DNA of 64,000 nucleotides, taken from contig QNGE01000431.1 in the NCBI GenBank assembly GCA_008508345.1, positions 53,123 to 117,122 on the forward strand, in the 5' to 3' direction. This document shows, piece after piece, positions 32,040-37,700 of this stretch. Made by a program: the position numbers and the translations under genes. The notes under the pieces were generated by a model. It did no database searches. It saw nothing but the letters and a program-made list of their open reading frames with translations, and was not told the origin of the DNA. The DNA is from Paragonimus westermani. Its lineage: Eukaryota; Platyhelminthes; Trematoda; Plagiorchiida; Troglotrematidae. Each line of letters starts with the position of its first letter. Position 1 is the stretch's first letter.

Positions 32040-34613
32040 TATGCCCTACGTTTAATCCAGTGTGGTTGACGGTAGTCAATGCATTGATTGTATACCAACA
32101 AAAATGGATACAAAATCAACTGGGCGCAGCTCCCCACAATCGGAGCGTTATTGAAGTTAATCCCAGACCATTTCCGACGTGTGCTGTCAAAGGTGATTTT
32201 CGTCCCTAAGTCCCCAGCCAGAAAGCTGGTTAACCTGCACGGACACAGACCTTGGACGCTAGATCCATCACCGTTTGGACCTGTGTCACACAGTGGCCAT
32301 TTGGTTGCAGTTTCTAGCTTAGCTCAAATCCTGCGAAAAGCGTGGGATGCGGTAAACGATGGATGAGCGTTCGCAGTGCATGTCTGAGTTGCCGAAGCTT
32401 ACGTAGAGGGATTTTGGCGCATATCGACATACTGGAGTGCTTGTTACAAAGGTACATCGGCTAACTTTATCGTCGACTGTACGGCGCTCTCCCTACGTGC
32501 AATGCTACGAAGATACTGCTAGTCAAACGCAGACAGTCTTCGAACATCATCCATGTGAGTATAGGTTTCGTAGTCATGCAGGTGGACTGTGCTCACTGAA
32601 GGTTGCACGTTCTGTTCGTCGATAAAAGGTTGATGGCACGTTGATACCATTCTTGTTGTCATTCGGTTATTGCTGTTGTAGAAATTGGTATATTCAAAGC
32701 GGCTTACACGAATGTGTCACCGTAAGAATATTACTGAAACAAACGTGTCACCTAACGATTAGTTCCAACATCAATCAGATTTGCATTAAGCATTTCATTA
32801 GAAGTTCGATCACTTCATATGGTCATACTCTCCATTTTGCCACACATTCGACGCGGAGCCTCGCCTCTTAATTAGGCGTTCAGCAGGGTGCAACCACCAA
32901 AGAGGTGGTAGCACACCGAACAAACTATTTTCAGTAGTATGTCAAATGTGTGCAGTACTCTTGTGGTGTTTCCAATAAGTTATTTTACCGATGAAACACA
33001 ATTGACTCGCTAGAAAAATTGGACTTCTACAAGTTGTGATCTTTTCTCTTTCTACGTTTTCGCGTGAACGACTCGCCTGTTCACTCTGACACGTTCCTCT
33101 GAAAATATGCTGATACCCTAGGTACAGTTCTACATCCTAGCAAGCGCCCCCTTGTGCTAGATGCGCTGACACATTCGATCAATGGACCTGTTTCCCATTC
33201 CGTCACCCTTGATGTCGTGACAATACTACATTTTGTTTGCTCACAGCGGTTTAGTTTCTGTTGTTCGCCGAACTATCCCAAAGTTTCTCTACACTTCTGA
33301 ATCCAGCCGAAGTCCTGACTTTCCACAGTTGGGTCTCATCTAACTTCATAAATCTGCCATACTACTCATTAGTAATACAATTTCTATGCTCAGCAGTGGC
33401 GGTGGTGGATTCCAGCGTGAACTGTTTGAGAAATCCTGCCAGGGCAGTCGATCCCCTGAATCATTTGGTGGATTCCATATGAGACAGTGGGACGGGTGGG
33501 TAACAGAGTCCAAATGTGAAATTTCCGAGCTCCTGGTGTGGCTTCGTAGCTCAGCTGGTAGAGCGCTTGCCGCGTTGAGGCATGCTGTGTCTGTCGCTGG
33601 TTCGAATCCAGCCGAAGCCCTGACTTTTCACAGTTGGGTCTCATCTACAATCTCATGTGTTAACTTTACTTAGCGGCTCCTTTCTGGTAGACCAAAAAGC
33701 TACCTTCTTGTACTCATTGTCTGTTATTCAGTCATAACTTGTTCCTCTGTTGGTCGCTCATTACTGCATAGTTTCTCCCAATGTACTGTTTCCCGAATTT
33801 CTTGTGATAGTTCGCACTCTTGGTGAGACGATCCAAATAAATGTCCAAGTGCGGTGGCGTTTTCCCCACCGTTTTGACCAGTCATATTGTCATCAGTTAA
33901 CATTACCTAGTAGTTTGGATCGTTTTGATAGGCAAAAGGTAGCGAGAATGTAATCAATTTTCACATCATACTGGGATACTGGAAGCTCGCAGTAGCTCAG
34001 TGACAACGATGCCACTCTTTAATCGTGCGATTGCCGTTTCAAGTACTAGTCGCCTGAAATTGTACTGCCCAGATTCGGCAGCCTGATCGCATCCGGGCTA
34101 CATATAGCACTACATGTCACATGCCTTAAATTTTTTTAAATCAAGAAGTTTTCGACTTATCTGGTCATTGCCTCGCACATTTACTTGATGAACATTTATT
34201 TTCTGTTGTTGCTGTTAACCTTAATTTTTAGGTATACGGTAGAAGGCGGGTTATTTTTCTCACATTTCTCATATAAAACTAACGAACTCTCCTATCATAA
34301 AGTGTGCCGGAGCATGCGATTGTTCAAATCCTACCAAAATAAAAGGACACAATCAAGGTTTTGTCTACACTGTCATGCCACTGAGTCTCTGTTAATTTTA
34401 ATGAACTGACCTATATCTGTCACATGTTTATGCTCTTCTTCCAAGGTGAACCGGATGAACCCGCATGCTAGTACAACAAATCGCGAGAAAGCTAAAGGCA
34501 AAACTTTCCAGATGATCAAACACAAAGTACGGCAAAAAGCCAAACGTAGTTTTCGCGACAAACAGATCGCTTTGAGGGATCAACTACGTCATATGATAAA
34601 ACACATGCGATGA
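1377..34613 (+). CDS. SDAD1: SDA1 homologue (SDAD1), ribosome biogenesis protein, 13 coding exons, 782 aa
   Basis: SDA1 proteins are nuclear/nucleolar factors needed for maturation and export of the 60S pre-ribosome; yeast Sda1 also affects actin and G1 progress. I joined 13 exons: 1377-1454, 1490-1594, 1626-1724, 1758-1940, 1973-2131, 2165-2251, 13235-13577, 15389-15447, 16478-16696, 18015-18297, 23477-23805, 24319-24555, 34446-34613. All use GT-AG borders and the phases match throughout. The product follows animal SDAD1 in order: N-terminal helical NUC130/3NT-like region (about residues 10-210), acidic SDSDSDAE (about 228-236), basic linker, [14 protein letters not shown] and [15 protein letters not shown] core (about 275-350), [43 protein letters not shown] acidic patch, [15 protein letters not shown], and the conserved basic end [15 protein letters not shown]. 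Human SDAD1 is about 690 aa; the extra length lies in the acidic and linker regions. The start at 1377 is the first of two in-frame ATGs, with a stop three codons upstream. No frame damage is seen, so it is probably functional. Confidence 0.93.
1490..1594 (+). CDS. SDAD1: SDAD1-like exon 2 (residues 27-61)
   Basis: It follows a TTAG acceptor and encodes [15 protein letters not shown] through [10 protein letters not shown]. This aligns with the EF..QYNHYKSN...ELAELVMFMAQ stretch of animal SDAD1. It is phase 0 at both ends. Confidence 0.88.
1626..1724 (+). CDS. SDAD1: SDAD1-like exon 3 (residues 62-94)
   Basis: It encodes [12 protein letters not shown] and ends TEMRL, matching the SHCYPEYLSNF...DPDLR segment of SDAD1. 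Reading straight through from exon 2 gives unrelated sequence, which supports the 31-base intron. It is phase 0 at both ends. Confidence 0.88.
1758..1940 (+). CDS. SDAD1: SDAD1-like exon 4 (residues 95-155)
   Basis: It encodes [27 protein letters not shown] and [19 protein letters not shown], the NUC130/3NT-like helical region. The acceptor must be the ATAG at 1754-1757, because the CAG four bases earlier would put a TAG in frame. It is phase 0 at both ends. Confidence 0.9.
1973..2131 (+). CDS. SDAD1: SDAD1-like exon 5 (residues 156-208)
   Basis: It encodes [18 protein letters not shown], then [29 protein letters not shown]. The YRRNIWNDAKTVNVI-type block of SDAD1 is clear. It ends at a GTCAGT donor in phase 0. 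Confidence 0.92.
2165..2251 (+). CDS. SDAD1: SDAD1-like exon 6 (residues 209-237)
   Basis: It encodes [20 protein letters not shown] and an acidic SDSDSDAEV end, matching the [22 protein letters not shown] region. It closes at GTGAGC in phase 0 before the 11-kb intron 6. Confidence 0.88.
2252..4600. other. Left part of SDAD1-like intron 6, no identified gene
   Basis: The longest open frame is on the minus strand at 3258-2686 (190 codons). It has a cysteine-rich, tryptophan-rich composition that I do not recognise, and no splice context I trust. The rest is probably decayed repeat sequence like that to its right. No RNA gene or clear tandem repeat is seen. Confidence 0.3.
4601..4745 (+). mobile_element. 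RTE-like reverse transcriptase scrap
   Basis: A short frame reads [17 protein letters not shown] followed by [16 protein letters not shown]. This resembles the FLDxxAAFDSVDR...WxCLLxKGVPxKFI block of RTE reverse transcriptases. The catalytic Asp of that motif is replaced by Asn (FNSV for FDSV). Flanking frames are broken. It is probably a separate scrap from the better RTE relics to the right. Confidence 0.4.
4800..5690 (-). mobile_element. RTE-like LINE, apurinic-type endonuclease domain (broken, minus strand)
   Basis: Read from 5677 downward, the minus strand encodes [20 protein letters not shown] and [12 protein letters not shown], the N-terminal endonuclease signature of fluke RTE elements. 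After frame changes come [46 protein letters not shown] and [14 protein letters not shown]. The usual GD-N catalytic string reads GNMNA here, so the Asp is lost. At least two frame shifts separate the pieces. It lies antisense to the SDAD1-like gene, and RTE bodies on the plus strand follow, so two insertions or an inversion are involved. Confidence 0.75.
6215..7960 (+). mobile_element. RTE-like LINE, linker, RT and C-terminal parts (broken)
   Basis: Pieces of one RTE-type polyprotein follow in order. [18 protein letters not shown] and the linker ([30 protein letters not shown]) lie at 6260-6600. The RT front [20 protein letters not shown] and [10 protein letters not shown] lie near 7010-7120. 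[11 protein letters not shown] lies near 7480 and [18 protein letters not shown] near 7590-7640. [21 protein letters not shown] and [11 protein letters not shown] follow near 7670-7815. The catalytic YADD region is not readable, and many stops and shifts are present. The order and spacing support a single decayed copy inside intron 6. Confidence 0.75.
7961..8300 (+). mobile_element. RTE-like element 3' end with GATGGTG-type tail
   Basis: It matches, over about 260 bases and with many substitutions, a second copy at 24640-24910. Shared strings include GTCTCG-TGATG-CG, TTTACTTTTACTTATA or its variant, GTTTGAATAT-GACGTA, and an ending of repeated GATG units. The short-unit 3' tail instead of poly(A) is typical of RTE-clade LINEs. 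It adjoins the C-terminal coding relic immediately upstream and is most simply its 3' UTR. Confidence 0.6.
9050..10330 (+). mobile_element. RTE-like LINE relic, linker plus C-terminal zinc-region end
   Basis: The frame at 9318-9671 resembles the RTE linker ([30 protein letters not shown]). Near 10165-10230 the string [20 protein letters not shown] matches the VGPSRLPGWGPRDGATQWLE end of fluke RTE proteins. The RT core between them is missing or unreadable. It is therefore an internally deleted or heavily decayed copy. Frames and stops show it cannot be active. Confidence 0.6.
10331..11179. other. Intron 6 stretch without recognised content
   Basis: No frame of any length resembles a protein I know. 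The composition is similar to flanking decayed LINE sequence. I see no tandem repeat or RNA gene. Confidence 0.3.
11180..12265 (+). mobile_element. RTE-like LINE relic, reverse transcriptase
   Basis: Interrupted frames read [20 protein letters not shown] near 11197-11260, the FDSVDR motif of the [13 protein letters not shown] follows near 11397-11430, matching FNFVIDTILE. A motif like the catalytic box reads [15 protein letters not shown] near 11480-11525, with NN where active copies have [16 protein letters not shown] then matches the KDIRLSLKGRVY block near 11770-11815. [20 protein letters not shown] ends it near 12190-12250. The loss of both catalytic Asp and the many stops mark an old copy. 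Confidence 0.6.
12266..13234. other. Right end of SDAD1-like intron 6, no gene
   Basis: It begins with a pyrimidine-rich stretch that may be the 3' UTR of the RTE relic. Several short frames are open, but none is recognisable. It ends in the TTCTATCAG acceptor of exon 7. Confidence 0.35.
13235..13577 (+). CDS. SDAD1: SDAD1-like exon 7 (residues 238-352)
   Basis: After a CTATCAG acceptor it encodes a very basic linker ([18 protein letters not shown]). The best conserved SDA1 core follows: [55 protein letters not shown]. It ends after one base of the next codon at a GTATGT donor (phase 1). Confidence 0.93.
13578..14646. other. First part of intron 7, no recognised content
   Basis: No homology-like frames, tandem repeats or RNA genes are seen between the exon 7 donor and the AT microsatellite. 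Confidence 0.3.
14647..14674. repeat. (AT)n microsatellite
   Basis: A short alternating AT run with two GTAT interruptions lies in intron 7, just before the foldback repeat. Confidence 0.8.
14729..14920. repeat. Foldback palindrome with roughly 90-bp imperfect arms (possible PLE pLTR pair)
   Basis: The left arm (about 14729-14816) reads GGTAAACAGATTGAGAATAA, then TTCTACGTTTCAACCACCTC and GGTGGCCTTCCTC. The right arm (about 14825-14920) is its reverse complement with scattered differences and small indels. Only about 10 bases separate the arms. Read towards the outer end of an arm, the sequence gives CTGAGGA, a GGCCACC...GGTGG hairpin, then GAAACGTAG. This is the layout of the hammerhead core carried by Penelope-like elements. 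The right arm has a damaged first box. It does not encode protein. Confidence 0.8.
15029..15071. repeat. (TATC)n microsatellite
   Basis: About ten perfect TATC units run in a row in intron 7. It is likely polymorphic. Confidence 0.9.
15389..15447 (+). CDS. SDAD1: SDAD1-like exon 8 (residues 352-371)
   Basis: This short exon is entered in phase 1 after TTGCAG and left in phase 0 at GTAAGT. It encodes [20 protein letters not shown], matching [20 protein letters not shown] of SDAD1. It is too short to be found as an open frame; homology across the junctions identifies it. Confidence 0.9.
15448..16477. other. SDAD1: Intron 8 of the SDAD1-like gene
   Basis: A GTAAGT donor and TTGTGTAG acceptor bound 1030 bases without recognisable coding or repeat structure. 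The last 300 bases are pyrimidine-rich on this strand. Confidence 0.6.
16478..16696 (+). CDS. SDAD1: SDAD1-like exon 9 (residues 372-444)
   Basis: It encodes [34 protein letters not shown], then [20 protein letters not shown]. These are near-identical in pattern to the NNFVTD...TVGINAIKEITARCPLAM...QYKTHKDKNVM segment of SDAD1. Both ends are phase 0; the donor is GTAAGT. Confidence 0.93.
16697..18014. other. Intron 9 of the SDAD1-like gene, with a possible tRNA-like SINE scrap
   Basis: The intron is 1318 bases. Near 16888-16915 the string AGCAGCTCAGTGATAACGAC resembles a polymerase III A-box region and is echoed near 33990 (AGTAGCTCAGTGACAACGAT). No matching B box is convincing. Nothing else is recognised. 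Confidence 0.4.
18015..18297 (+). CDS. SDAD1: SDAD1-like exon 10 (residues 445-539)
   Basis: It encodes [20 protein letters not shown], matching the NP..L..KxRGKPTEA string. After a less conserved stretch comes [12 protein letters not shown], matching YIPGAEVLEVE, and an acidic end. It stops after one base of a codon (phase 1) at GTAGTC. Confidence 0.9.
18298..20019. other. Intron 10, first part: a possible tRNA-like scrap and an AAT repeat
   Basis: Near 18382-18492 a TGGTTTAGTTAG string and an ATGTTCGATTAAAG string sit at roughly tRNA-like spacing and may be an old SINE head. A short interrupted (AAT)n run is at 19235-19258. The 19140-19440 segment looks like a repeat by its sharp boundaries, but I cannot assign it. 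No gene is seen. Confidence 0.3.
20020..20860 (-). mobile_element. Probable RTE-like LINE scrap (minus strand)
   Basis: On the minus strand, near 20860-20800, frames read [18 protein letters not shown], resembling the RRLGRWAEHFEEQFSWP linker of RTE. Near 20530-20440 they read [16 protein letters not shown], resembling SVIVPVFKKG-R-D of the RT start. Both are weak matches interrupted by stops. They are in the correct order for one decayed copy. Confidence 0.4.
21307..22450 (+). mobile_element. Penelope-like element relic A (RT plus GIY-YIG end)
   Basis: PLEs encode a telomerase-related reverse transcriptase fused to a GIY-YIG endonuclease. Here one frame near 21426-21470 reads [14 protein letters not shown], the DGVAMGSPLGPxLA motif with Gly changed to Glu. 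[19 protein letters not shown] (21505-21560) is the catalytic YVDD block. After many stops, [11 protein letters not shown] near 22105-22145 is the GIY-YIG signature. The C-terminal end [20 protein letters not shown] lies at 22328-22390. Shifts in nearly every segment make it inactive. It sits in intron 10, sense to the SDAD1-like gene. Confidence 0.8.
22451..23476. other. Right end of intron 10, no gene
   Basis: A TCATCATCATCATGATCA run near 23192-23210 could be the tail of an antisense RTE, but no coding remnant supports it. The acceptor TTTACAG of exon 11 closes the stretch. Confidence 0.3.
23477..23805 (+). CDS. SDAD1: SDAD1-like exon 11 (residues 539-648)
   Basis: It opens DLESWQSCS and carries acidic runs with [14 protein letters not shown], the counterpart of the WIDVQHSSDEE motif. 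[20 protein letters not shown] then matches ISTSRVLTQEDFQKIRMAQ. It is entered in phase 1 and left in phase 0 at GTAAGG. Confidence 0.92.
23806..24318. other. SDAD1: Intron 11 of the SDAD1-like gene (513 bp)
   Basis: It runs from a GTAAGG donor to a GTACACAG acceptor. It has no repeat or coding content that I recognise, and it is the shortest of the long introns. Confidence 0.65.
24319..24555 (+). CDS. SDAD1: SDAD1-like exon 12 (residues 649-727)
   Basis: It encodes [20 protein letters not shown], an acidic stretch, [20 protein letters not shown] and a basic end. This corresponds to the KRKYIEIDSDEE...[21 protein letters not shown] region, likely with nuclear localisation signals. It is phase 0 at both ends. 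Confidence 0.9.
24640..24910 (+). mobile_element. RTE-like 3' end, second copy (5'-truncated insertion)
   Basis: It aligns through its length with the 3' end at about 8040-8300 and ends in repeated GATGATGATGGTGATGAT units. It has no coding part upstream, because exon 12 ends only about 85 bases before. It is therefore a severely 5'-truncated insertion close to the splice donor of intron 12. Confidence 0.65.
25348..25970 (-). other. Minus-strand open segments, repeat-derived, unassigned
   Basis: Two open stretches (25641-25348, 25967-25743) follow the Gag relic in the minus direction. The first carries [17 protein letters not shown]. The same DNA segment (about 25446-25580) has a diverged relative at 29483-29620 (shared GCGCCAAC-CTTCGAAC and TGTCCTGACC strings), which shows it belongs to a dispersed repeat. 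I do not recognise the protein. It may be part of the same LTR element as the Gag, or another family. Confidence 0.35.
26090..26830 (-). mobile_element. CsRn1-like Gypsy LTR retrotransposon, Gag relic with zinc knuckle
   Basis: The minus-strand frame 26605-26258 contains [20 protein letters not shown] and then [18 protein letters not shown] and [10 protein letters not shown]. This matches the DQFKCLIFxxGLxSPRDADIRxRLL...LxNECQRLxN pattern of Gag in fluke CsRn1-type Gypsy elements. Just downstream (about 26150-26100) another frame reads [16 protein letters not shown]. That is a CX2CX4HX4C knuckle with the His position now Gln. The upstream Gag part is shifted in frame. No protease, RT or LTR was found, so this is an isolated fragment antisense in intron 12. 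Confidence 0.65.
27440..28900 (-). mobile_element. Penelope-like element relic B (minus strand, RT)
   Basis: Read downward from 28660, the minus strand gives SRVVLVNN (the DKG..VVxMD block), [10 protein letters not shown], and [19 protein letters not shown] with [41 protein letters not shown] lies near 28045-27983. The post-catalytic part is [35 protein letters not shown] and TKTLQENG (27870-27600). Frames shift between blocks. Catalytic YVDD and GIY-YIG parts were not readable. It differs clearly from relics A, C and D, so it is another PLE family. Confidence 0.8.
28901..32000. other. Middle of intron 12, mostly unassigned
   Basis: Apart from the dispersed-repeat relative at 29483-29620, nothing is recognised. 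An open frame at 30789-31076 is leucine/phenylalanine-rich and could be chance. No exon of the SDAD1-like gene is missing, since exon 12 joins exon 13 in phase. Confidence 0.35.
32001..32036. repeat. (AT)n microsatellite
   Basis: About eighteen uninterrupted AT units, preceded by a degenerate TATATGTCT stretch. It lies in intron 12. Confidence 0.9.
32037..33298. other. Intron 12 stretch with no recognised content
   Basis: I see no conserved protein, tandem repeat or RNA gene. Several short frames are open on the plus strand only. Confidence 0.3.
33299..33343 (+). repeat. Fragment of the SINE 3' body (copy 1)
   Basis: This 45-base segment (AATCCAGCCGAAG then CTGACTTT-CACAGTTGGGTC) is repeated nearly exactly about 305 bases downstream at 33604-33649, where it belongs to a complete tRNA-headed unit. 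Here the tRNA head is missing. Confidence 0.7.
33540..33655 (+). mobile_element. tRNA-derived SINE
   Basis: The first 80 bases (33540-33619) fold like a tRNA. Acceptor strands GGCTTCG and CGAAGCC pair perfectly. An A box TAGCTCAGCTGG lies at 33547-33558 and a B box GGTTCGAATCC at 33599-33609. The T arm GCTGG/CCAGC is intact. The anticodon stem pairs TGCC/GGCA around a loop GCGTTGA, which lacks U33, and the variable region is about 12 bases. It is therefore a tRNA-like SINE head rather than a working tRNA. The body continues TGACTTTTCACAGTTGGGTC. Polymerase III would transcribe it from the internal boxes. Confidence 0.7.
33961..34075 (+). repeat. Possible degraded tRNA-like SINE
   Basis: AGTAGCTCAGTGACAACGAT near 33990 resembles an A-box region and GTTTCAAGTACTAG near 34036 a decayed B box, at about the right spacing. 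A similar A-box string lies near 16888. This is a weak call. Confidence 0.3.
34446..34613 (+). CDS. SDAD1: SDAD1-like exon 13 (residues 728-782 and stop)
   Basis: After a TTCCAAG acceptor it encodes [20 protein letters not shown] and then [20 protein letters not shown], the hallmark C-terminus of SDA1 proteins, ending HMIKHMR and TGA at 34611-34613. A 9.9-kb transposon-rich intron separates it from exon 12. Confidence 0.93.
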   Translation: MNRMNPHASTTNREKAKGKTFQMIKHKVRQKAKRSFRDKQIALRDQLRHMIKHMR

Positions 34614-34709
34614 CAAGGACGAAATTCGAACAGACGCTGTTTTCTTTTTTGTCTCTGCCCTGTACAAAGTCGATTAGAATTCATCGGTCGAAGCTCTCGG
34701 TTCATTTGT

Positions 34710-34715
34710 AATAAA
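34710..34715 (+). promoter_or_regulatory. Polyadenylation signal AATAAA of SDAD1-like gene
   Basis: A canonical AATAAA lies 97 bases after the TGA of exon 13. It is the first one on this strand downstream of the stop codon, giving a short 3' UTR of roughly 110-130 bases. Confidence 0.6.
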
Positions 34716-37700
34716 ATACGTCTACTGAGGCAGACATGCATACTGACTTGCCACAGTTCTTCTTTGCGTGGTTTCTTCCCGTTTTTGCATCAGGTCCACC
34801 CGTTGTGCCTTATTGTTGCTCTCTTTTGTTAAGGAATCAGCTGATGTTCTCGTTCCATCCGCTAATATCAACAGTTCCGTGGATTCTCTACTGAACTCTT
34901 TTGGGCGAAAAAGAAATCAGCCCAATCAACTGACATCAAAACACGTCACGTGAGAATGGAGATTAACTCTCAAGCCTATCATCTCCGGTTCTCGTCGTCT
35001 TGTTTCAATCGTTCAGTGGTTAATAAAGTGGTCTGTATTTTTTGGTCAGTATAACGATATCCTCCGGTTGAATGCTGCAGTCAAATCAACCACCTCTTCC
35101 CTTGTCCTCTCCGTGCCCGCGGGATTCATGATCGACTATGATCTTGGGCCCCCTGTTCGTGGGATCTCGGTGGATCAAAGCAGCGATAAGGAGTGAACTG
35201 TCTGGTGCCACCAAAACTGATGAGCTCCTCAATAGCGTTAGTAGTCATCCGAAACCTATTGTGTGTTGCCCTCCCATTGGTAAAAGTATTTGTCGTCAAG
35301 ATGGTCTAAATCCATTTTTGTTTCCGCATGTCCCACATGCTTTTCCCAGTTTACGTAAAGCCCTGTTCTATGATGAACGGTTTGTAGGCGGGCATTGGGT
35401 CGCGATAGTGGCTGTTAACTAACTGGCGCCAATTCATGACGAACATAACATGAAAAACCTCGCAGACAGCAAACTTTTCTGCCCTTTGACGTTTATTCTG
35501 TTCTCTATTTTTGAATGAACTGTACTGACAGAGTTGGTCGTCTGATCAGTGCAAGTTGGTTTCATATTTGTCTTCAGTTTCACTTCTCTAGCCAAATCAC
35601 TAGGCGCAGAAAATTCCGCTCAATTTTCTGGTAATTAGTTAGGTTTTCGTTGTACCTCATCAATTGTTGAATGATCACAGTTCGAAGCATTCTTTGCTCC
35701 TAATTTAGCTGGCAAGTACGGTAAGATATTATGAGATATCGTTCCATTCGTTTTCATCAATCATATGCATAAAGCGGTGAACAACACGGTTACGGCCTGG
35801 CAACAAAGCACTCTTCTCTGATTGGGTTTACGTCTATTGTGAATAAAGGAGCTGAACGTCTCTCATGGATATGGGTGGTTCATATAAACGACGACGCGTG
35901 ACAGACGTTATCAGTTCCACAGAAGAAACCGGCTACATCAGCACAACTAACCGTATGCATCATAAGGTTCTCCCGTGAACCCTATTTCCACACTAACTCA
36001 TTCTTCCAACGATTGGTGGTAACAGATTGTCAAAATACTACCTAACACCAGAGGTTTCAAAAATTAAAGTGACTACCGTAGTGCTGTTAGATCGATTTCC
36101 GACTTTTACAACTAACCAGGGATTTTTACAAAGCGATTACTTAGAAAGAAACAGGCCTAAATCTCATCCACCATCTTTAGTGGGTATTGCTGCGTTCCTT
36201 CTGCGTTTTAGTGACAACTGATCTTTCCCCTCAAACAAAGTTTACTGGGCATTTCCGGACTTTTTTTATGAACTGCCTAATCAGAGGGTTGCTTATCTGT
36301 GCTAAATGTTGTTTGACTGGACTAGGCACATTTAGCAATATTAGGTGGAAGCACAAGCCCCGCTGGAATGTTCACAGTTGGGAATTTCGGCCGTTTGTGT
36401 GTCTGATCGATTGGCTTCCGTGACCAGACATGTTGGACATTTTGCGCTCCCATGTGTTTACTTCAAACAGTTTAGGATTGATAACCGTTGAGGTTAACGT
36501 TATTGTGTGACAGACATATTGGAGAATCACAGCTGGCTTTGAGTGTTATTGGTCAACAGCTGAAAACGGGAGTATCGGTCAAAAATTACATGTTAGTTAT
36601 CAACCATGAAAATTCGATGGGTGTACCGTCATTCTTTTTTCGCGTATTAAACTGAGTTTCTGCACAACCGTTATTACCAATCTGTGAATTGTTGAAGAAT
36701 ATTTTTCCTGTTCTGCTGGTCATAACAGTTAAGGACAAAAATTTAGTACTCATCCAACCATATAGGAGGGTGCTCATTAGCAGTATTTTCACTTTTTTGA
36801 AGTTAATCGTTGTGATCAGTTTTGCTATAAATATAGACTAAGACTAAGCTACATAAAGTCCATTAAACTGCGGCGGATTTTCACTGTCCCTTTTCTGTAC
36901 CCACCTCTGTACAACAAAAGAAAAATAATGGTTCACGTAAAACTTCTGCTTATAGTTCACAACTCGAATCAAACAAATATGAGAGTGAAAGTAGAAAACG
37001 ATCTCTATGCTGTCACACGGAAGGCGGTTCGATGTCGTCTGATCAGGTTGTGAGGTCACCTCTTGGCCACGCATGCATACACATGGGTCTCATACGTTAG
37101 GAGGTTTACACAGCCTGCCACAAGGCACAGATCAACTTTCTGTCATACTGAATCCGACAAATGTGCGCTCTGCTGCCATCGGAGACGGGGCAACTAAAGG
37201 GATGATAGGAATGCGAGAGAACAATCGATCTGCAAGCGGAGACAAGGTTGATGGAGAAGGTGATCCGATGGAGTTTCAGGCGCTCATCCAAGTCCACCGG
37301 GATTAATAATTCATTTCCAGTCTAAGGTCGTCCGAAATGCTGTCACATAAATCTTGGTCCACGCGAATATGAGTGTCCAATATCTGCAAACCGAACAACA
37401 TCAGACATTATGCTTGGAGTCGCTTTGGATGAGGTGTAACGGAAGGTAACGAACTGAATCAGGTGACTACTTTCCGTCTTAGACATGATCAGATAAATAG
37501 GGAGCTCTCAATCCATGTGTTGTGTGATGATTTTACTGGAGTAACCGTTGAGATGCGAGCAGAAGGAATTTACGGTTGGCCTTTTTGGAGTTTGTCAGTC
37601 GGGAACCTATATTTCGGAAATCTCTAATGTTTCGGTCACAGTGTCTCATTTACTAGAGCTTCTGGTTTAGAATCTTGGAAACAGCATAGTGTTGGCTAGG

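Noticed and set aside
33540..33619. Functional tRNA gene
   Set aside because: The anticodon loop lacks U33, the variable loop is too long, and a body segment follows that is repeated nearby; it is a SINE head.
35138..35422. Downstream host gene next to SDAD1
   Set aside because: Not rejected outright, but no recognisable family, no splice partner and no conserved motif; kept only as a low-confidence open segment.
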